DNA of 64,000 nt from Coprobacter tertius (GCF_024330105.1 NZ_JANDHW010000012.1:32526-96525), one strand, 5' to 3'. Counted from the stretch's first letter, positions 34,956-43,358 are shown. The notes: generated by a model from the letters alone, not told the origin. Made by a program: numbers and translations.

Positions 34956-35741
34956 TCAGATAATTGAAAAATACTTTAAAGCATTATAAATACCATTATC
35001 GTCGACTGTAGTAGTAATGTAATCGGCAGCTTCTTTTACTTTTTCTCCGGCATTACCCATGGCTATTCCTGTTGCAACATGTTTCAGCATAGGAATATCG
35101 TTGCCTCCGTCTCCGAAAGCCATGGTCTCGGAAAGTTCGAGTCCGTAATATGTCAAGATTTTGTCGATGCCTGTCTGTTTGCTATTTTCACGTGAGTTCA
35201 CGTCGGCAAAGAGAGGGTTCCAGCGGCTGGCTACACAATGGGTAAAAACAGTTTCCATTAGATATTTTTCTTTTTCTTCGTTTACAAAGATATTTATTTG
35301 CAGTACTTCTTTATGTTTTATCATTTCAAGAGGCGTAAGGATGGGTAAAGGGGTATTTACCATTTCTGATAACGTACGTACTTTCTCGTCGATACGGTTA
35401 ACAACGATTTCATTTTTTGTCATAAATGCGCAAGCAAACGGGTTATTGTCTGTTTCGAGATATTCGATAGCTTTATTCAAATCATTTTTAGGAATCGGAT
35501 TTTTATATATTTCTGTTTGTTTATCAGTTTCGCAATAGGCGCCATTTAACGTAATATAGCCGTCAAATTCCAATCCGGGTAATTCTCCGATCAAGTTCAG
35601 CGGACGACCAGTAGCTATAAATGTTTTTATTCCTTTTTTTCTGACTTCTTTTATTGCCTGAATAGTTGATGGCTGTATCTTGTGGGTGTCGAAACTTACC
35701 AGAGTTCCGTCTATATCGAAAAAGATGGCTTTAACTTTCAT
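34956..35741 (-). CDS. Cof-type HAD-superfamily phosphatase
   Basis: 261 residues with all HAD motifs: I FFDIDGTLVSF (DxDGT) at residue 7, II FIATGRPL, Lys in the C-terminal part, and IV GDGGNDIPML. The large cap inserted between motifs II and III (about 85-185) makes it type C2B, the Cof/YidA branch, which dephosphorylates sugar phosphates, FMN or PLP in the cytoplasm. Typical length; single gene, with a -7 box at 35779-35786. Substrate not predictable. Confidence 0.92.
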   Translation of the reverse strand: MKVKAIFFDIDGTLVSFDTHKIQPSTIQAIKEVRKKGIKTFIATGRPLNLIGELPGLEFDGYITLNGAYCETDKQTEIYKNPIPKNDLNKAIEYLETDNNPFACAFMTKNEIVVNRIDEKVRTLSEMVNTPLPILTPLEMIKHKEVLQINIFVNEEKEKYLMETVFTHCVASRWNPLFADVNSRENSKQTGIDKILTYYGLELSETMAFGDGGNDIPMLKHVATGIAMGNAGEKVKEAADYITTTVDDNGIYNALKYFSII

Positions 35742-35778
35742 AATATGATAAATTATTTAGAGTTGAATTTTACTGTAG

Positions 35779-35786
35779 CAAAAATA
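35779..35786 (-). promoter_or_regulatory. -7 box for the HAD gene
   Basis: Reads TATTTTTG on the minus strand, a full TAnnTTTG match 38 bases before the ATG. Confidence 0.4.
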
Positions 35787-35818
35787 AGTAATTATTTTAT
35801 CTCTTTAAAATGATAATA

Positions 35819-35851
35819 TTGCACAATACTTGTTATAAAAATGTACATTTG
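35819..35851 (+). promoter_or_regulatory. Promoter for the TPR gene
   Basis: TTG at 35819-35821 and TACATTTG at 35844-35851, 22 bases apart. The -7 box is perfect; spacing slightly long. The ATG is 16 bases after it. Confidence 0.5.
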
Positions 35852-35866
35852 TAGAAAATCGTAGTT

Positions 35867-36145
35867 ATGGTCGATCGATTGAGAAAAGAAATTAAAGAAC
35901 TAGTCGTTTCAGGAAAGCTGGGAAAAGCTAAAGATCAGTTAACTGCCTATTTGAAGGAGAATGTAGAGGATGATGAAGCCTATTATCTTTTGGGAAATAT
36001 TTGCAGAAAACAGGCTGATTGGAAAAATGCTATTCATTATTATCTTTCTGCGGTAGAGATAAATCCCGATAGTCCTGCCGGTGAGGCTCACAAGGCGGTA
36101 ATGGAAATCCTTAATTTTAGTAATCCCGACTTGTATAATCCTTGA
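35867..36145 (+). CDS. Small tetratricopeptide-repeat protein
   Basis: 92 residues. One to two TPR units: AKDQLTAYLKENVEDDEAYYLLGNICRKQADWKNAIHYYLSAVEINPDSP (about 22-71) contains the W-LG-Y-A-P spacing of TPRs. No signal peptide, so a cytoplasmic adaptor for protein contacts; partner unknown. Alone on its strand, with a very short leader after the promoter and a 14-bp terminator stem at 36160-36203. Confidence 0.82.
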   Translation: MVDRLRKEIKELVVSGKLGKAKDQLTAYLKENVEDDEAYYLLGNICRKQADWKNAIHYYLSAVEINPDSPAGEAHKAVMEILNFSNPDLYNP

Positions 36146-36159
36146 TTATATGAAATTAT

Positions 36160-36203
36160 AAATTCCTGATTCTGATATTTTTTGATATAAGAATCAGGAA
36201 TTT
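36160..36203. terminator. Bidirectional terminator after the TPR gene
   Basis: 14-bp perfect stem (36160-36173 with 36190-36203) between the convergent TPR and EEP genes. Confidence 0.75.
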
Positions 36204-36219
36204 ATGTTTTGTGTGATGC

Positions 36220-37140
36220 TTATTTTTTATCGTAATTTACGATGACCATTACCGGGAAGTGGTCCGATGGGGTACGGGCCACATACGATTCTAAAGAAAC
36301 TTCTTTAGGAAAATTTCCTGATTTCATCTTTTTTTGTGGCTCATTTGACGGTGAACGGTAAGTATCGGTAAGAATGCCATATTTTTTTACTTCGAATTCG
36401 GGAGTCAGAAATATGTGGTCGATTCGTTCATCGGTTTTTGCATCGGTTTTGAAATCGTTGAAAGTCCCATTTGTCGCATAAATAAAGTCGGCTTTTTCGT
36501 ATGAATCTTTCATAATCCCCGAGTCGTTCAATACTTTATAACTGTCGCTATTTTGGTCGACATTAAAATCGCCGGTAAGAATTGCCGGAAGTTTGGGTTT
36601 GTGCTCTCTGATCTTTTGAAGAATGAGTTTTGCACTTTCACTTCTGGCGATAACTCCTACATGATCCATGTGCAAGTTGAAAAACAAGAACCGAAAGCCG
36701 GATTTTTTATCTTTAAATTCTCCCCAGGAACAAATACGGGGTAAAACAGCATCCCAGCCTTTGTTCGGTTTGTCGGTTTGTGTCGAAAGCCAGAAGTCTC
36801 CATGATCGAGAACTTCGAAACGATCTGTTCGGTAAAATATAGCGGAATGTTCCCCTGCTTTTTTCCCATCGTCGCGTCCTATACCGATATAGTCATAGCC
36901 GGGCAATGCGTTTTTCAAATCCTGCAACTGATGGTATTTCCCTTCTTGAGTCCCGAAAATATCGAATCCCTGAAATTGAATCAACCGTGCGATTACAGGA
37001 TAGCGTTGCCCCCAACCGTTTCCGGCGATCGAATCGCCACGATTGGCATTTCTGAGGTTATAGGTCGCAACCGTCATTTCTTGAGCAAACAAGATTCCAC
37101 AACAAAATAAAATACAAAGAGTTAAAGACAACTTTTTCAT
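36220..37140 (-). CDS. Second secreted EEP-family nuclease/phosphatase
   Basis: 306 residues from ATG 37140 (an ATG four codons upstream is possible). Signal peptide (1-19), then EEP motifs: MTVATYNLRN, DIFGTQEGKYHQL (catalytic Glu), IGRDDGKKAGEHSAIFY, FFNLHMDHVG, ILTGDFNVDQNSD and TPSDHFPVMV (terminal Asp-His). The GEH-SAIFY and LHMDH forms are like those of the Bacteroidales branch near sphingomyelinase or sugar-phosphate phosphodiesterases. It is not close to the 31.3-kb EEP protein in sequence. Secreted to the periplasm or beyond; substrate unknown. Monocistronic, with a -7 box at 37177-37184. Confidence 0.87.
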   Translation of the reverse strand: MKKLSLTLCILFCCGILFAQEMTVATYNLRNANRGDSIAGNGWGQRYPVIARLIQFQGFDIFGTQEGKYHQLQDLKNALPGYDYIGIGRDDGKKAGEHSAIFYRTDRFEVLDHGDFWLSTQTDKPNKGWDAVLPRICSWGEFKDKKSGFRFLFFNLHMDHVGVIARSESAKLILQKIREHKPKLPAILTGDFNVDQNSDSYKVLNDSGIMKDSYEKADFIYATNGTFNDFKTDAKTDERIDHIFLTPEFEVKKYGILTDTYRSPSNEPQKKMKSGNFPKEVSLESYVARTPSDHFPVMVIVNYDKK

Positions 37141-37176
37141 GTGTTTTTCCATTTAATATGTAACATGATTATTCTA

Positions 37177-37184
37177 CAAATGTA
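37177..37184 (-). promoter_or_regulatory. -7 box for the second EEP gene
   Basis: Reads TACATTTG on the minus strand, a full TAnnTTTG match about 37 bases before ATG 37140. Confidence 0.45.
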
Positions 37185-37343
37185 AGTTATTGTTACGATA
37201 AAGCTGCTTTTTTCTATTTTATTTTTTAACGACAGTCGTTTTATTAAATGAGAAAACGATAGAGAAAGCCTTGATAATGGTTTACTATCGTTATATATAT
37301 AATTTGCAGAATGTGGATGTTATGTGTTTTATTTTTTTTGTTT

Positions 37344-37595
37344 TTACGACGATTTACGTTTATTTGCGAAGGAGAATATCCAAAGTAATAAAATAGCCCC
37401 AACTGTCGCAGTTATTAGATTTCCGATAATACTTGACGTTGCAATACCGAACAATCCGAAAATCCACCCGCCGATAATACCTCCTACAATACCGATAACA
37501 AGATTGAGTATTAGGCCGAATCCTCCGCCACGCATAACCTGTCCGGCAATGAAGCCGGCAACAATACCAATAAGAATATACCAAAGAAGGTTCAT
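37344..37595 (-). CDS. GlsB/YeaQ/YmgE-family membrane protein
   Basis: 83 residues with three Gly-rich hydrophobic segments: IGIVAGFIAGQVMRGGGFGL, LVIGIVGGIIGGWIFGLFGI and LITATVGAILLLWIF. The GQVMRGGGFG loop and GxxGxxxGG spacing define this family of stress-linked inner-membrane proteins (transglycosylase-associated proteins). Function is unknown. Single gene; a Lys-rich tail ends it. Confidence 0.92.
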   Translation of the reverse strand: MNLLWYILIGIVAGFIAGQVMRGGGFGLILNLVIGIVGGIIGGWIFGLFGIATSSIIGNLITATVGAILLLWIFSFANKRKSS

Positions 37596-37836
37596 AATTG
37601 TATTTTTTTTTATCCCGGTTAAGTAATAATAGGGTCATATTATTTTGTTTAAACGAAGAAATTATAGGTATTGTTCATTCAACAGATAATATGACGAGTA
37701 CCATTTATACCACTATATTTTTCTATTTTATAAATGCTTAAATTTATAAATATTATTTAACTTATTGGCTAAACCGGTTTATAAATAGATTTTCTTAGGA
37801 TAGAATCATAAATTTTAATAGAAATATATTGAATTG

Positions 37837-37867
37837 TTGTATATAATTTTTTAATGTCGTATATTTG
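37837..37867 (+). promoter_or_regulatory. Promoter upstream of the candidate small RNA
   Basis: TTG at 37837-37839 and TATATTTG at 37860-37867, 20 bases apart: a full match to the Bacteroidetes promoter, facing the small-RNA candidate and no protein gene. Confidence 0.55.
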
Positions 37868-37873
37868 TTTTGT

Positions 37874-38069
37874 TAATATATAATTATATATATAATTGTT
37901 AAATTAATGGCGATATTATTTGATTTAAAATATTTATTGTATAATAGATATATATATTAACCCCTCAGGGAGACACGATCTCAAACAATAAATACTCTTA
38001 GTGGGAAAGGGCTCGCGTGAGCGATTTCTTTTCAAAAAACAAAAGCCGGATCTCTTCCGGCTTTTTTTA
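37874..38069 (+). ncRNA. Candidate small RNA with strong terminator
   Basis: In a 641-base gap without an open frame, a promoter at 37837-37867 is followed by about 85 AT-rich bases and then a GC-richer core (37961-38035). The core has several short stems: CCC-TCA-GGG at 37965-37973, GAGA with TCTC (37973-37985), and GAAA-GCTC-GCGT-GAGC-TTTC at 38005-38028, with a GG/GA internal loop. A 10-bp terminator stem follows (38041-38065) with a T-run. The abrupt change from AT-rich to GC-rich sequence marks selected RNA rather than spacer. The 196-base length is near that of 6S RNA, but I see no sequence proof of that identity. The 5' end is inferred. Confidence 0.5.
38041..38068. terminator. Terminator of the small-RNA candidate
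   Basis: AAAAGCCGGA with TCCGGCTTTT, loop of 5, then T-run; in complement it also ends in TTTTGTTTTTT, so it can stop minus-strand transcripts from the ferredoxin gene. Confidence 0.85.
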
Positions 38070-38236
38070 TATTTTACCTAAATTATTGGAATGGGTATAT
38101 TAAGGGGAGTATATTGGGGGAATTATGTAGAATTTATAGGAATGAAAATTCATGATAATTTGACAAAAATCAGCATGAGATTTAATAAATATTTCTATTA
38201 GGGAATAGATTTATTATTAAAAGAAACAAGTTTTTA

Positions 38237-39013
38237 TTATTGTGCATAAAATAATTCCGGTTCACGTCTTTCATTGCATTTGCTATGCAGTAAATCGGTA
38301 TAAGGCGTTTCGAATATTCTTGCTTCATTAGGACATTCTTTTACACAAGCACAACATTTTATACAGGTGTTAGCGTCAGTGACCAATGCATCTCCTAAAG
38401 AAATGGCATAGGTTGGGCATAAGTCGATGCAATGTCCGCATTGAGTACATAATGCTTCATTAGTAATGGGCGCTTGAGGTGTTTTAGGACCTTTTTCTTT
38501 ATAAGGTCTTTGTCCTTTTATTAGTAATACTGGAGGTATATCCTGTAATTCCGTCATTTTTTTAGCTGATTTTTCTCCAAATGAAAATGCAATATCGATA
38601 TCGTTTTTATCAGGCCGGTTTTCGGCAATGCCACGTCCGGGGCGGCTATAGGAATGTTCTCCGATGAATGCTCCTGCCGTAACAGGAATAAATCCTTGTG
38701 CAGTCGCCAAATCCTGTAATTCTACAAGGGCATCGTCGTAGTCCCGATTACCGTAAACTACGCATATAATCGCTTTAGTACCATTGGCTCGTATTTGTTT
38801 AAAACGTTCGACAGCGGTTTCGGCAATTCGTCCGCCATATACCGGAAAAGCGATAACAGCCCAACCTCCGTTAATTTTTTCTTTATTCTCGGGAATCCCA
38901 TGGGTAAGATCTATTTGTATTTCGTTTTCTGCTTCCAGCGATTCGGCAATAACGTCGGCTATAATTTGGGAGGTATGTGTAGGAGAAAAAAAGATAGTAT
39001 ATACTGTTTTCAT
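38237..39013 (-). CDS. EFR1-family flavodoxin/2[4Fe-4S] ferredoxin fusion
   Basis: 258 residues from the ATG at 39013; the frame stays open further up to 39130, but that part overlaps the YjbQ gene and is not conserved-looking. N-terminal flavodoxin-like domain (MKTVYTIFFSPTHTS, WAVIAFPVYGGRIAE, IICVVYGNRDYDDAL) is followed by a bacterial ferredoxin domain with two clusters: CTQCGHCIDLCP and CIKCCACVKECP (the second lacks a regular CxxCxxC only in having an extra Cys). This EFR1 architecture moves electrons in anaerobes; the partner is unknown. It is 19 bases downstream of YjbQ. Confidence 0.9.
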   Translation of the reverse strand: MKTVYTIFFSPTHTSQIIADVIAESLEAENEIQIDLTHGIPENKEKINGGWAVIAFPVYGGRIAETAVERFKQIRANGTKAIICVVYGNRDYDDALVELQDLATAQGFIPVTAGAFIGEHSYSRPGRGIAENRPDKNDIDIAFSFGEKSAKKMTELQDIPPVLLIKGQRPYKEKGPKTPQAPITNEALCTQCGHCIDLCPTYAISLGDALVTDANTCIKCCACVKECPNEARIFETPYTDLLHSKCNERREPELFYAQ

Positions 39014-39032
39014 CGTGTTATAAATTGAAGTT

Positions 39033-39440
39033 TCAGATATAAATTGTAGCGATAATATGACGGTGACCACCCGCATTGCGGAATTCACAGAGATAAATTC
39101 CTTGCCAGGTTCCCAAAGCGAGTCGCCCATGTCTTATCGGTATTGTCAGAGAGCAACCAATAAGTGAATTTTTTATATGAGCCGGCATATCGTCTTTTCC
39201 TTCGAGAGTATGCGTATAATATGTCGTATCTTCGGGAATAATACGATTTAATGCCTGTTCCAAGTCGTGACGTACGGTAGGATCGGCATTCTCGTTAATT
39301 GTAATACCGCAGGATGTATGTTGTATAAATAGATTTAGTAATCCGGTTTGGGGTAAAGCGGGTAAATATTGTTCGATAAGGTTTGTTATCAGGTGACACC
39401 CTCTTTCAAAACGGGGCAATATTATTTCGATCTGTTCCAT
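39033..39440 (-). CDS. YjbQ-family protein (UPF0047)
   Basis: 135 residues from ATG 39440 (a TTG five codons earlier is possible). It has the family's invariant sequence: FIQHTSCGITINENADPTVRHDLEQAL, THTLEGKDDMPAHIKNSLIGCSLTIPI, and LGTWQGIYLCEFRN at the end, with the conserved His/Asn/Asp. Members of this single-domain family are described as having thiamine-phosphate synthase-like activity, though the true role is unsettled. It lies between the ABC-F gene (38-base gap) and the EFR1 ferredoxin (19-base gap), one operon. Confidence 0.92.
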   Translation of the reverse strand: MEQIEIILPRFERGCHLITNLIEQYLPALPQTGLLNLFIQHTSCGITINENADPTVRHDLEQALNRIIPEDTTYYTHTLEGKDDMPAHIKNSLIGCSLTIPIRHGRLALGTWQGIYLCEFRNAGGHRHIIATIYI

Positions 39441-39478
39441 TGTAATTTGCTTCAATATCCGGAATATTCTTTCTGGAA

Positions 39479-41116
39479 TTATTTTTTTCGTTCGAGTTCC
39501 CTCAAATTGTCGAGTTTTTTCTTTTCAAGAAATTCGTAAATACCACATAAGTGTTCTTTTACGTGTCCGTTCCCGAATTCATAAACTTTGCTGACCAGTC
39601 CGTCGAGGAAATCCCGGTCGTGGGAAACCACGATCAAAGTACCGTCGAATTCCTGTAAGGCGGTTTTCAAGATGTCTTTGGTTTTTAAATCGAGATGATT
39701 GGTCGGCTCGTCGAGAATAAGCAGGTTTACCGGTTCGAGCAATAATTTAATCATTGCAAGACGGGTGCGTTCGCCACCCGAAAGAACTTTTACTTTTTTT
39801 GTCGAATTTTCGCCTCCAAACATGAATGCCCCTAATATATCTCTTATTTTAGTCCGTATATCTCCTTTGGCTACGTCGTCTATAGTTTGAAATACCGTAA
39901 GATTTTCATCGAGAAGCGAGGCTTGGTTTTGAGCAAAGTATCCGATTTGTACATTATGTCCCAGGGTAAGATCGCCATCGTATCCGATTTCGTTCATAAT
40001 ACATTTGACCAAAGTCGATTTTCCTTCCCCGTTTTTCCCAACAAATGCTACTTTATCACCTCTTTCGATCGTAAAAGTCGCATTGGAGAATACCTGTTTG
40101 TCATCGTATTTTTTAGATACTCTATCTGCTATTACCGGATAATTACCCGAACGGGGAGAAGGTGGGAAACGAAGTCTTAACGCTGAATTATCTTCTTCGT
40201 CGACTTCGATAATTTCGAGTTTTTCGAGCATTTTTACCCGCGATTGTACTTGAAGAGTTTTAGAGTAAGTGCCTTTAAATCTTTCGATGAACTCCTTGTT
40301 GTCAGCAATCATTTTTTGCTGGTCTTCGTATGCCTTTTGTTGTTGTTCCCGTCGTTCTTTTCTCAATTCGAGATATTTCGAATAGTTTACTTTATAATCG
40401 TAAATACGGCCCATCGTTACTTCGATAGTACGTGTGGTTATATTGTCAACGAAGGCTCTGTCATGAGAAATAACAATAACCGCTTTAGCGCTATTTATCA
40501 GAAAATCTTCGAGCCATTGAATCGATTCTATATCGAGGTGGTTGGTCGGCTCGTCGAGTAATAATACATCGGGTTTCTGTAACAAAAGTTTGGCCAGTTC
40601 GATACGCATCCGCCAGCCTCCGCTGAAATCAGAGGTCGGCCGGTTGAAATCGTTTCGACTGAAACCGAGTCCGATCAGTATTTTTTCTACATCTTCTTGG
40701 TAATTGGTTGCATCGATGGCATAAAATTTTTCACTCAATGCCGAAACTTCTTCGATCAAAGCATAATACCCCTCCGATTCATAATCGGTGCGGGAGGCCA
40801 ATTCTTCATTTAATCGGTCGATTTTCTTTTCCATTTCGAAAAGGTGTGCAAAGGCTTGGGCTGTTTCTTCGAAAACCGTACGGGTATTATCGGTCATTAA
40901 ATGCTGGGGCAGATAAGCTACGACCTGATCTTTAGGTATAGAAATTGTTCCTCGGGTAGCCGAGCGTACGCCGGCCAATATTTTAAGAAGAGTCGACTTC
41001 CCGGCTCCGTTCTTTCCCATGAGAGCGATCCGGTCTTTTTCATTGATAACAAAAGAAATGTCTTGAAAGAGGGTTGTTCCTCCGAATTCAACAGTGAGTC
41101 CGTCGACAGATATCAT
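39479..41116 (-). CDS. ABC-F family ATPase
   Basis: 545 residues with two ABC domains and no membrane segment. Domain 1 has Walker A GKNGAGKST, signature FSGGWRMRIELA and Walker B LLLDEPTNHLD; domain 2 has GKNGEGKST, LSGGERTRLAM and LLILDEPTNHLD. The linker (about 230-310) is the long charged helical hairpin of ABC-F factors (ELRKERREQQQKAYEDQQKMI). ABC-F proteins act on the ribosome, either in translation or in antibiotic protection. I cannot tell which; it resembles the housekeeping YbiT/Uup-like group. First of three genes with YjbQ and EFR1. A -7 box lies at 41140-41147. Confidence 0.93.
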   Translation of the reverse strand: MISVDGLTVEFGGTTLFQDISFVINEKDRIALMGKNGAGKSTLLKILAGVRSATRGTISIPKDQVVAYLPQHLMTDNTRTVFEETAQAFAHLFEMEKKIDRLNEELASRTDYESEGYYALIEEVSALSEKFYAIDATNYQEDVEKILIGLGFSRNDFNRPTSDFSGGWRMRIELAKLLLQKPDVLLLDEPTNHLDIESIQWLEDFLINSAKAVIVISHDRAFVDNITTRTIEVTMGRIYDYKVNYSKYLELRKERREQQQKAYEDQQKMIADNKEFIERFKGTYSKTLQVQSRVKMLEKLEIIEVDEEDNSALRLRFPPSPRSGNYPVIADRVSKKYDDKQVFSNATFTIERGDKVAFVGKNGEGKSTLVKCIMNEIGYDGDLTLGHNVQIGYFAQNQASLLDENLTVFQTIDDVAKGDIRTKIRDILGAFMFGGENSTKKVKVLSGGERTRLAMIKLLLEPVNLLILDEPTNHLDLKTKDILKTALQEFDGTLIVVSHDRDFLDGLVSKVYEFGNGHVKEHLCGIYEFLEKKKLDNLRELERKK

Positions 41117-41139
41117 AAAGTTTATTTTTCATTCGGCTG

Positions 41140-41147
41140 CAAATATA
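41140..41147 (-). promoter_or_regulatory. -7 box for the ABC-F operon
   Basis: Reads TATATTTG on the minus strand, a full TAnnTTTG match 24 bases before the ATG. Confidence 0.5.
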
Positions 41148-41260
41148 CGAAATTAATCGGCGAAAAAACCGCCATTATGCAGGGGTATATTTTAGGCCGT
41201 AAAACAAGTGGGTTTGAAAAAATGTTTGTAAATTGCGCAAAATTAAAGGAACGCACTTAT

Positions 41261-42463
41261 ATGAAAACATATCTGGTTACCGGTGCTGCCGGTTTTATTG
41301 GAGCTAATTTCCTGAAATATATTCTGAAAAAATATGACAAAGATCTGAGGGTAATTGTATTAGATAAACTTACTTATGCCGGGAATTTGGGTACGATCAA
41401 AAAAGAACTGGAAGACCCCCGGGTAAAATTTGTGAAGGGAGATATTGCAAATGCCGAATTGGTCGCACAACTTTTTTCGGACACCGATATCGATTTTGTA
41501 GTAAATTTTGCGGCCGAATCGCACGTAGATCGCAGTATAACCGATCCGCAATTGTTTTTGCAGACCAATATTCTGGGTACGCAAAATATGCTCGATTGTG
41601 CACGTAAAGCTTGGATGACGGGGAAAGATGCAAATGGATATCCTACCTATCGCGACGGTAAAAAATTTCTGCAGGTTTCTACCGATGAAGTATATGGTTC
41701 GTTGAATAAAGATTTTGATCAGCCGCAACCGTTGACCATTACCGACGAACGGGTAAAAAATATAGTGAAAGGGAGAAAAAATATACAAACCTACGGGATG
41801 CGTTATTTTACCGAGGAAACCCCTCTCGATCCCCGATCTCCTTATTCGGCATCTAAAACGAGCGCCGATTTGTTTGTACGAGCTTATCACGAAACATTCA
41901 GGATGCCGGTAAATATTACCCGTTGCTCAAATAATTACGGTCCATATCATTTCCCCGAGAAACTTATACCGCTGATAATAAAGAATATACTGGAAGGCCG
42001 CAAGCTACCCGTCTATGGGAAAGGCGATAATGTACGCGACTGGTTATATGTAGAAGATCATGCCAAAGCGATAGATTTGGTATTGAATAAAGGAAGAATA
42101 GGTGAGGTATATAATATCGGAGGATTTAATGAAGAACAGAATATAAATATCGTGAAGCTTACAATAGATACGATTGTTCGTCTTATGAAAGAGTGTCCCG
42201 AATATCGAAAGGTGCTTAAAACCGATATAAATACAATAAATTATGATCTTATTTCTTATGTAGGAGACCGCTTAGGACACGATATGAGGTATGCCATCGA
42301 TCCTTCTAAGATTGCCCGTGAACTCGGTTGGTATCCCGAAACGCCATTTTCCGAAGGGATTGAAAAAACGATTCGCTGGTATCTTGAGAATCAGGATTGG
42401 GTAAATGAAGTAGCCAGCGGAGATTATCAAAAGTATTACGAACAAATGTATAGCAAACGTTGA
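41261..42463 (+). CDS. rfbB: dTDP-glucose 4,6-dehydratase
   Basis: 400 residues from ATG 41261, where the Rossmann fold begins (MKTYLVTGAAGFIGANFL). The reading frame extends upstream, antisense to ABC-F, but that part is spurious. Motifs: GAAGFIG (NAD), NFAAESHVDRSI, STDEVYGSL (the catalytic Asp-Glu region), YSASKTSADL (Tyr-Lys) and RCSNNYGPYHFPEKLIPL. It converts dTDP-glucose to dTDP-4-keto-6-deoxyglucose. It is somewhat longer than enteric RfbB (about 355) because of insertions near 205-245 and 330-345, as in other Bacteroidales. First gene of the polysaccharide cluster; no RfbC or RfbD follows, so the product is used otherwise. Confidence 0.95.
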   Translation: MKTYLVTGAAGFIGANFLKYILKKYDKDLRVIVLDKLTYAGNLGTIKKELEDPRVKFVKGDIANAELVAQLFSDTDIDFVVNFAAESHVDRSITDPQLFLQTNILGTQNMLDCARKAWMTGKDANGYPTYRDGKKFLQVSTDEVYGSLNKDFDQPQPLTITDERVKNIVKGRKNIQTYGMRYFTEETPLDPRSPYSASKTSADLFVRAYHETFRMPVNITRCSNNYGPYHFPEKLIPLIIKNILEGRKLPVYGKGDNVRDWLYVEDHAKAIDLVLNKGRIGEVYNIGGFNEEQNINIVKLTIDTIVRLMKECPEYRKVLKTDINTINYDLISYVGDRLGHDMRYAIDPSKIARELGWYPETPFSEGIEKTIRWYLENQDWVNEVASGDYQKYYEQMYSKR

Positions 42464-42478
42464 CCGACCTGTAGAACC

Positions 42479-42895
42479 ATGGGACTCGATGCCGTGAAAA
42501 TAATCAATTTGCCGAAAATCGAAGATAGCCGGGGAAATTTATCTATTATAGAAGAGAACCGGCATATACCATTCGAAATTAAGCGTTCGTACTGGATATA
42601 TGATGTTCCGGGGGGAGAAAAACGTAGCGGACATGCTTTTATTTCGCAGCATGAATTTATCGTAGCGCTTTCGGGCAGTTTCGATGTTATTCTCAATGAC
42701 GGAAACAAAGAAGAAGTTTTTCATCTGAACCGTTCGTATTACGGTGTATATGTTCCTAATCTGATATGGCGCCGTTTGGGAAATTTTTCGACCAATGCAG
42801 TAGCTTTGGTACTTTCTTCAGAACTTTATGATCCGAATGATTATATAGAAGATTTTGAATCGTATAAAAATTTTAAAAAAGATGGAATCGGTTGA
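42479..42895 (+). CDS. FdtA/WxcM-like sugar 3,4-ketoisomerase, altered His motif
   Basis: 138 residues, a single cupin of the WxcM-like type: YWIYDVPGGEKRSGHAFISQHEFIVALSGSFDVILNDG (39-75). In FdtA/QdtA the RG-HAHK motif supplies two His as catalytic bases; here only the first is kept (His52 in GHAFI). Relatives turn dTDP-4-keto-6-deoxyglucose into the 3-keto epimer. The gene is 15 bases after rfbB and overlaps the next, very similar gene by 14 bases. The lost His suggests a weaker, inactive or regulatory copy, or a partner in a heterodimer. Confidence 0.82.
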   Translation: MGLDAVKIINLPKIEDSRGNLSIIEENRHIPFEIKRSYWIYDVPGGEKRSGHAFISQHEFIVALSGSFDVILNDGNKEEVFHLNRSYYGVYVPNLIWRRLGNFSTNAVALVLSSELYDPNDYIEDFESYKNFKKDGIG

Positions 42896-43358
42896 TACGG
42901 CATATAAATCGAAAACGGATGATTGCCGGATCATTGAATTTAGTCAACATCATGAACCGAGTGGTAATCTGACCGTTGTCGAAGATTATAACGAGGTGCC
43001 ATTCGATATTCGAAGGGTATATTATTTGTATGATGTACCGGGAGGTACCGAGCGAGGAGGGCATGCGCATAAGTGTCTTTATCAGTTGATCGTTGCTGTT
43101 AGCGGAAGTTTCGATGTTGTGATCGATGACGGTTCGGGAGAAAAAGTAATCTCGATGAACCGGCCCTATTACGGTTTGTTGATTGTCCCCGGTATTTGGC
43201 GTGAACTTCGTAATTTTTCTTCGGGAGCCGTAACGCTGGTATTGGCATCGGATGTCTATGACGAAGAAGATTATATACGTGATTATAGAGATTTTTGTTC
43301 TTTTAAGGGTCTTTCCTGTAAAGACGATACATGTAACTCTCCAAATCCGAAACTATGA
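42882..43358 (+). CDS. FdtA/QdtA-like dTDP-4-keto-6-deoxyglucose 3,4-ketoisomerase
   Basis: 158 residues from ATG 42882 (a TTG start upstream is possible). Same cupin family as the previous gene and clearly its paralogue (YYLYDVPGGTERGGHAHKCLYQLIVAVSGSFDVVIDDG, 47-83), but with the full RGGHAHK motif (His61, His63). It therefore probably makes the 3-keto sugar used by the aminotransferase that follows. Start overlaps the previous gene by 14 bases and the stop overlaps the aminotransferase start (ATGA). Galacto versus gluco product (FdtA or QdtA type) cannot be told from sequence alone. Confidence 0.87.
   Translation: MESVDTAYKSKTDDCRIIEFSQHHEPSGNLTVVEDYNEVPFDIRRVYYLYDVPGGTERGGHAHKCLYQLIVAVSGSFDVVIDDGSGEKVISMNRPYYGLLIVPGIWRELRNFSSGAVTLVLASDVYDEEDYIRDYRDFCSFKGLSCKDDTCNSPNPKL

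Noticed and set aside
31354..37140. Two EEP proteins as a recent duplication
   Set aside because: Outside the shared EEP motifs their sequences differ greatly (for example NLENLF against TYNLRN), so they are separate branches.
37961..38069. Call of the small RNA as 6S RNA
   Set aside because: Length is similar but I cannot show the long open-bubble hairpin by eye; kept as an unnamed candidate.
39014..39130. N-terminal extension of the ferredoxin-flavodoxin frame
   Set aside because: It overlaps the YjbQ gene and shows no conserved residues; the domain starts at MKTVYTIFF (39013).
40901..41260. Upstream extension of the rfbB frame
   Set aside because: It runs antisense through the start of the ABC-F gene; the Rossmann fold and every RfbB homologue begin at ATG 41261.
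41117..41260. UpxY/UpxZ-type antiterminator at the head of the capsule cluster
   Set aside because: No such gene lies before rfbB; the only upstream gene is the divergent ABC-F.
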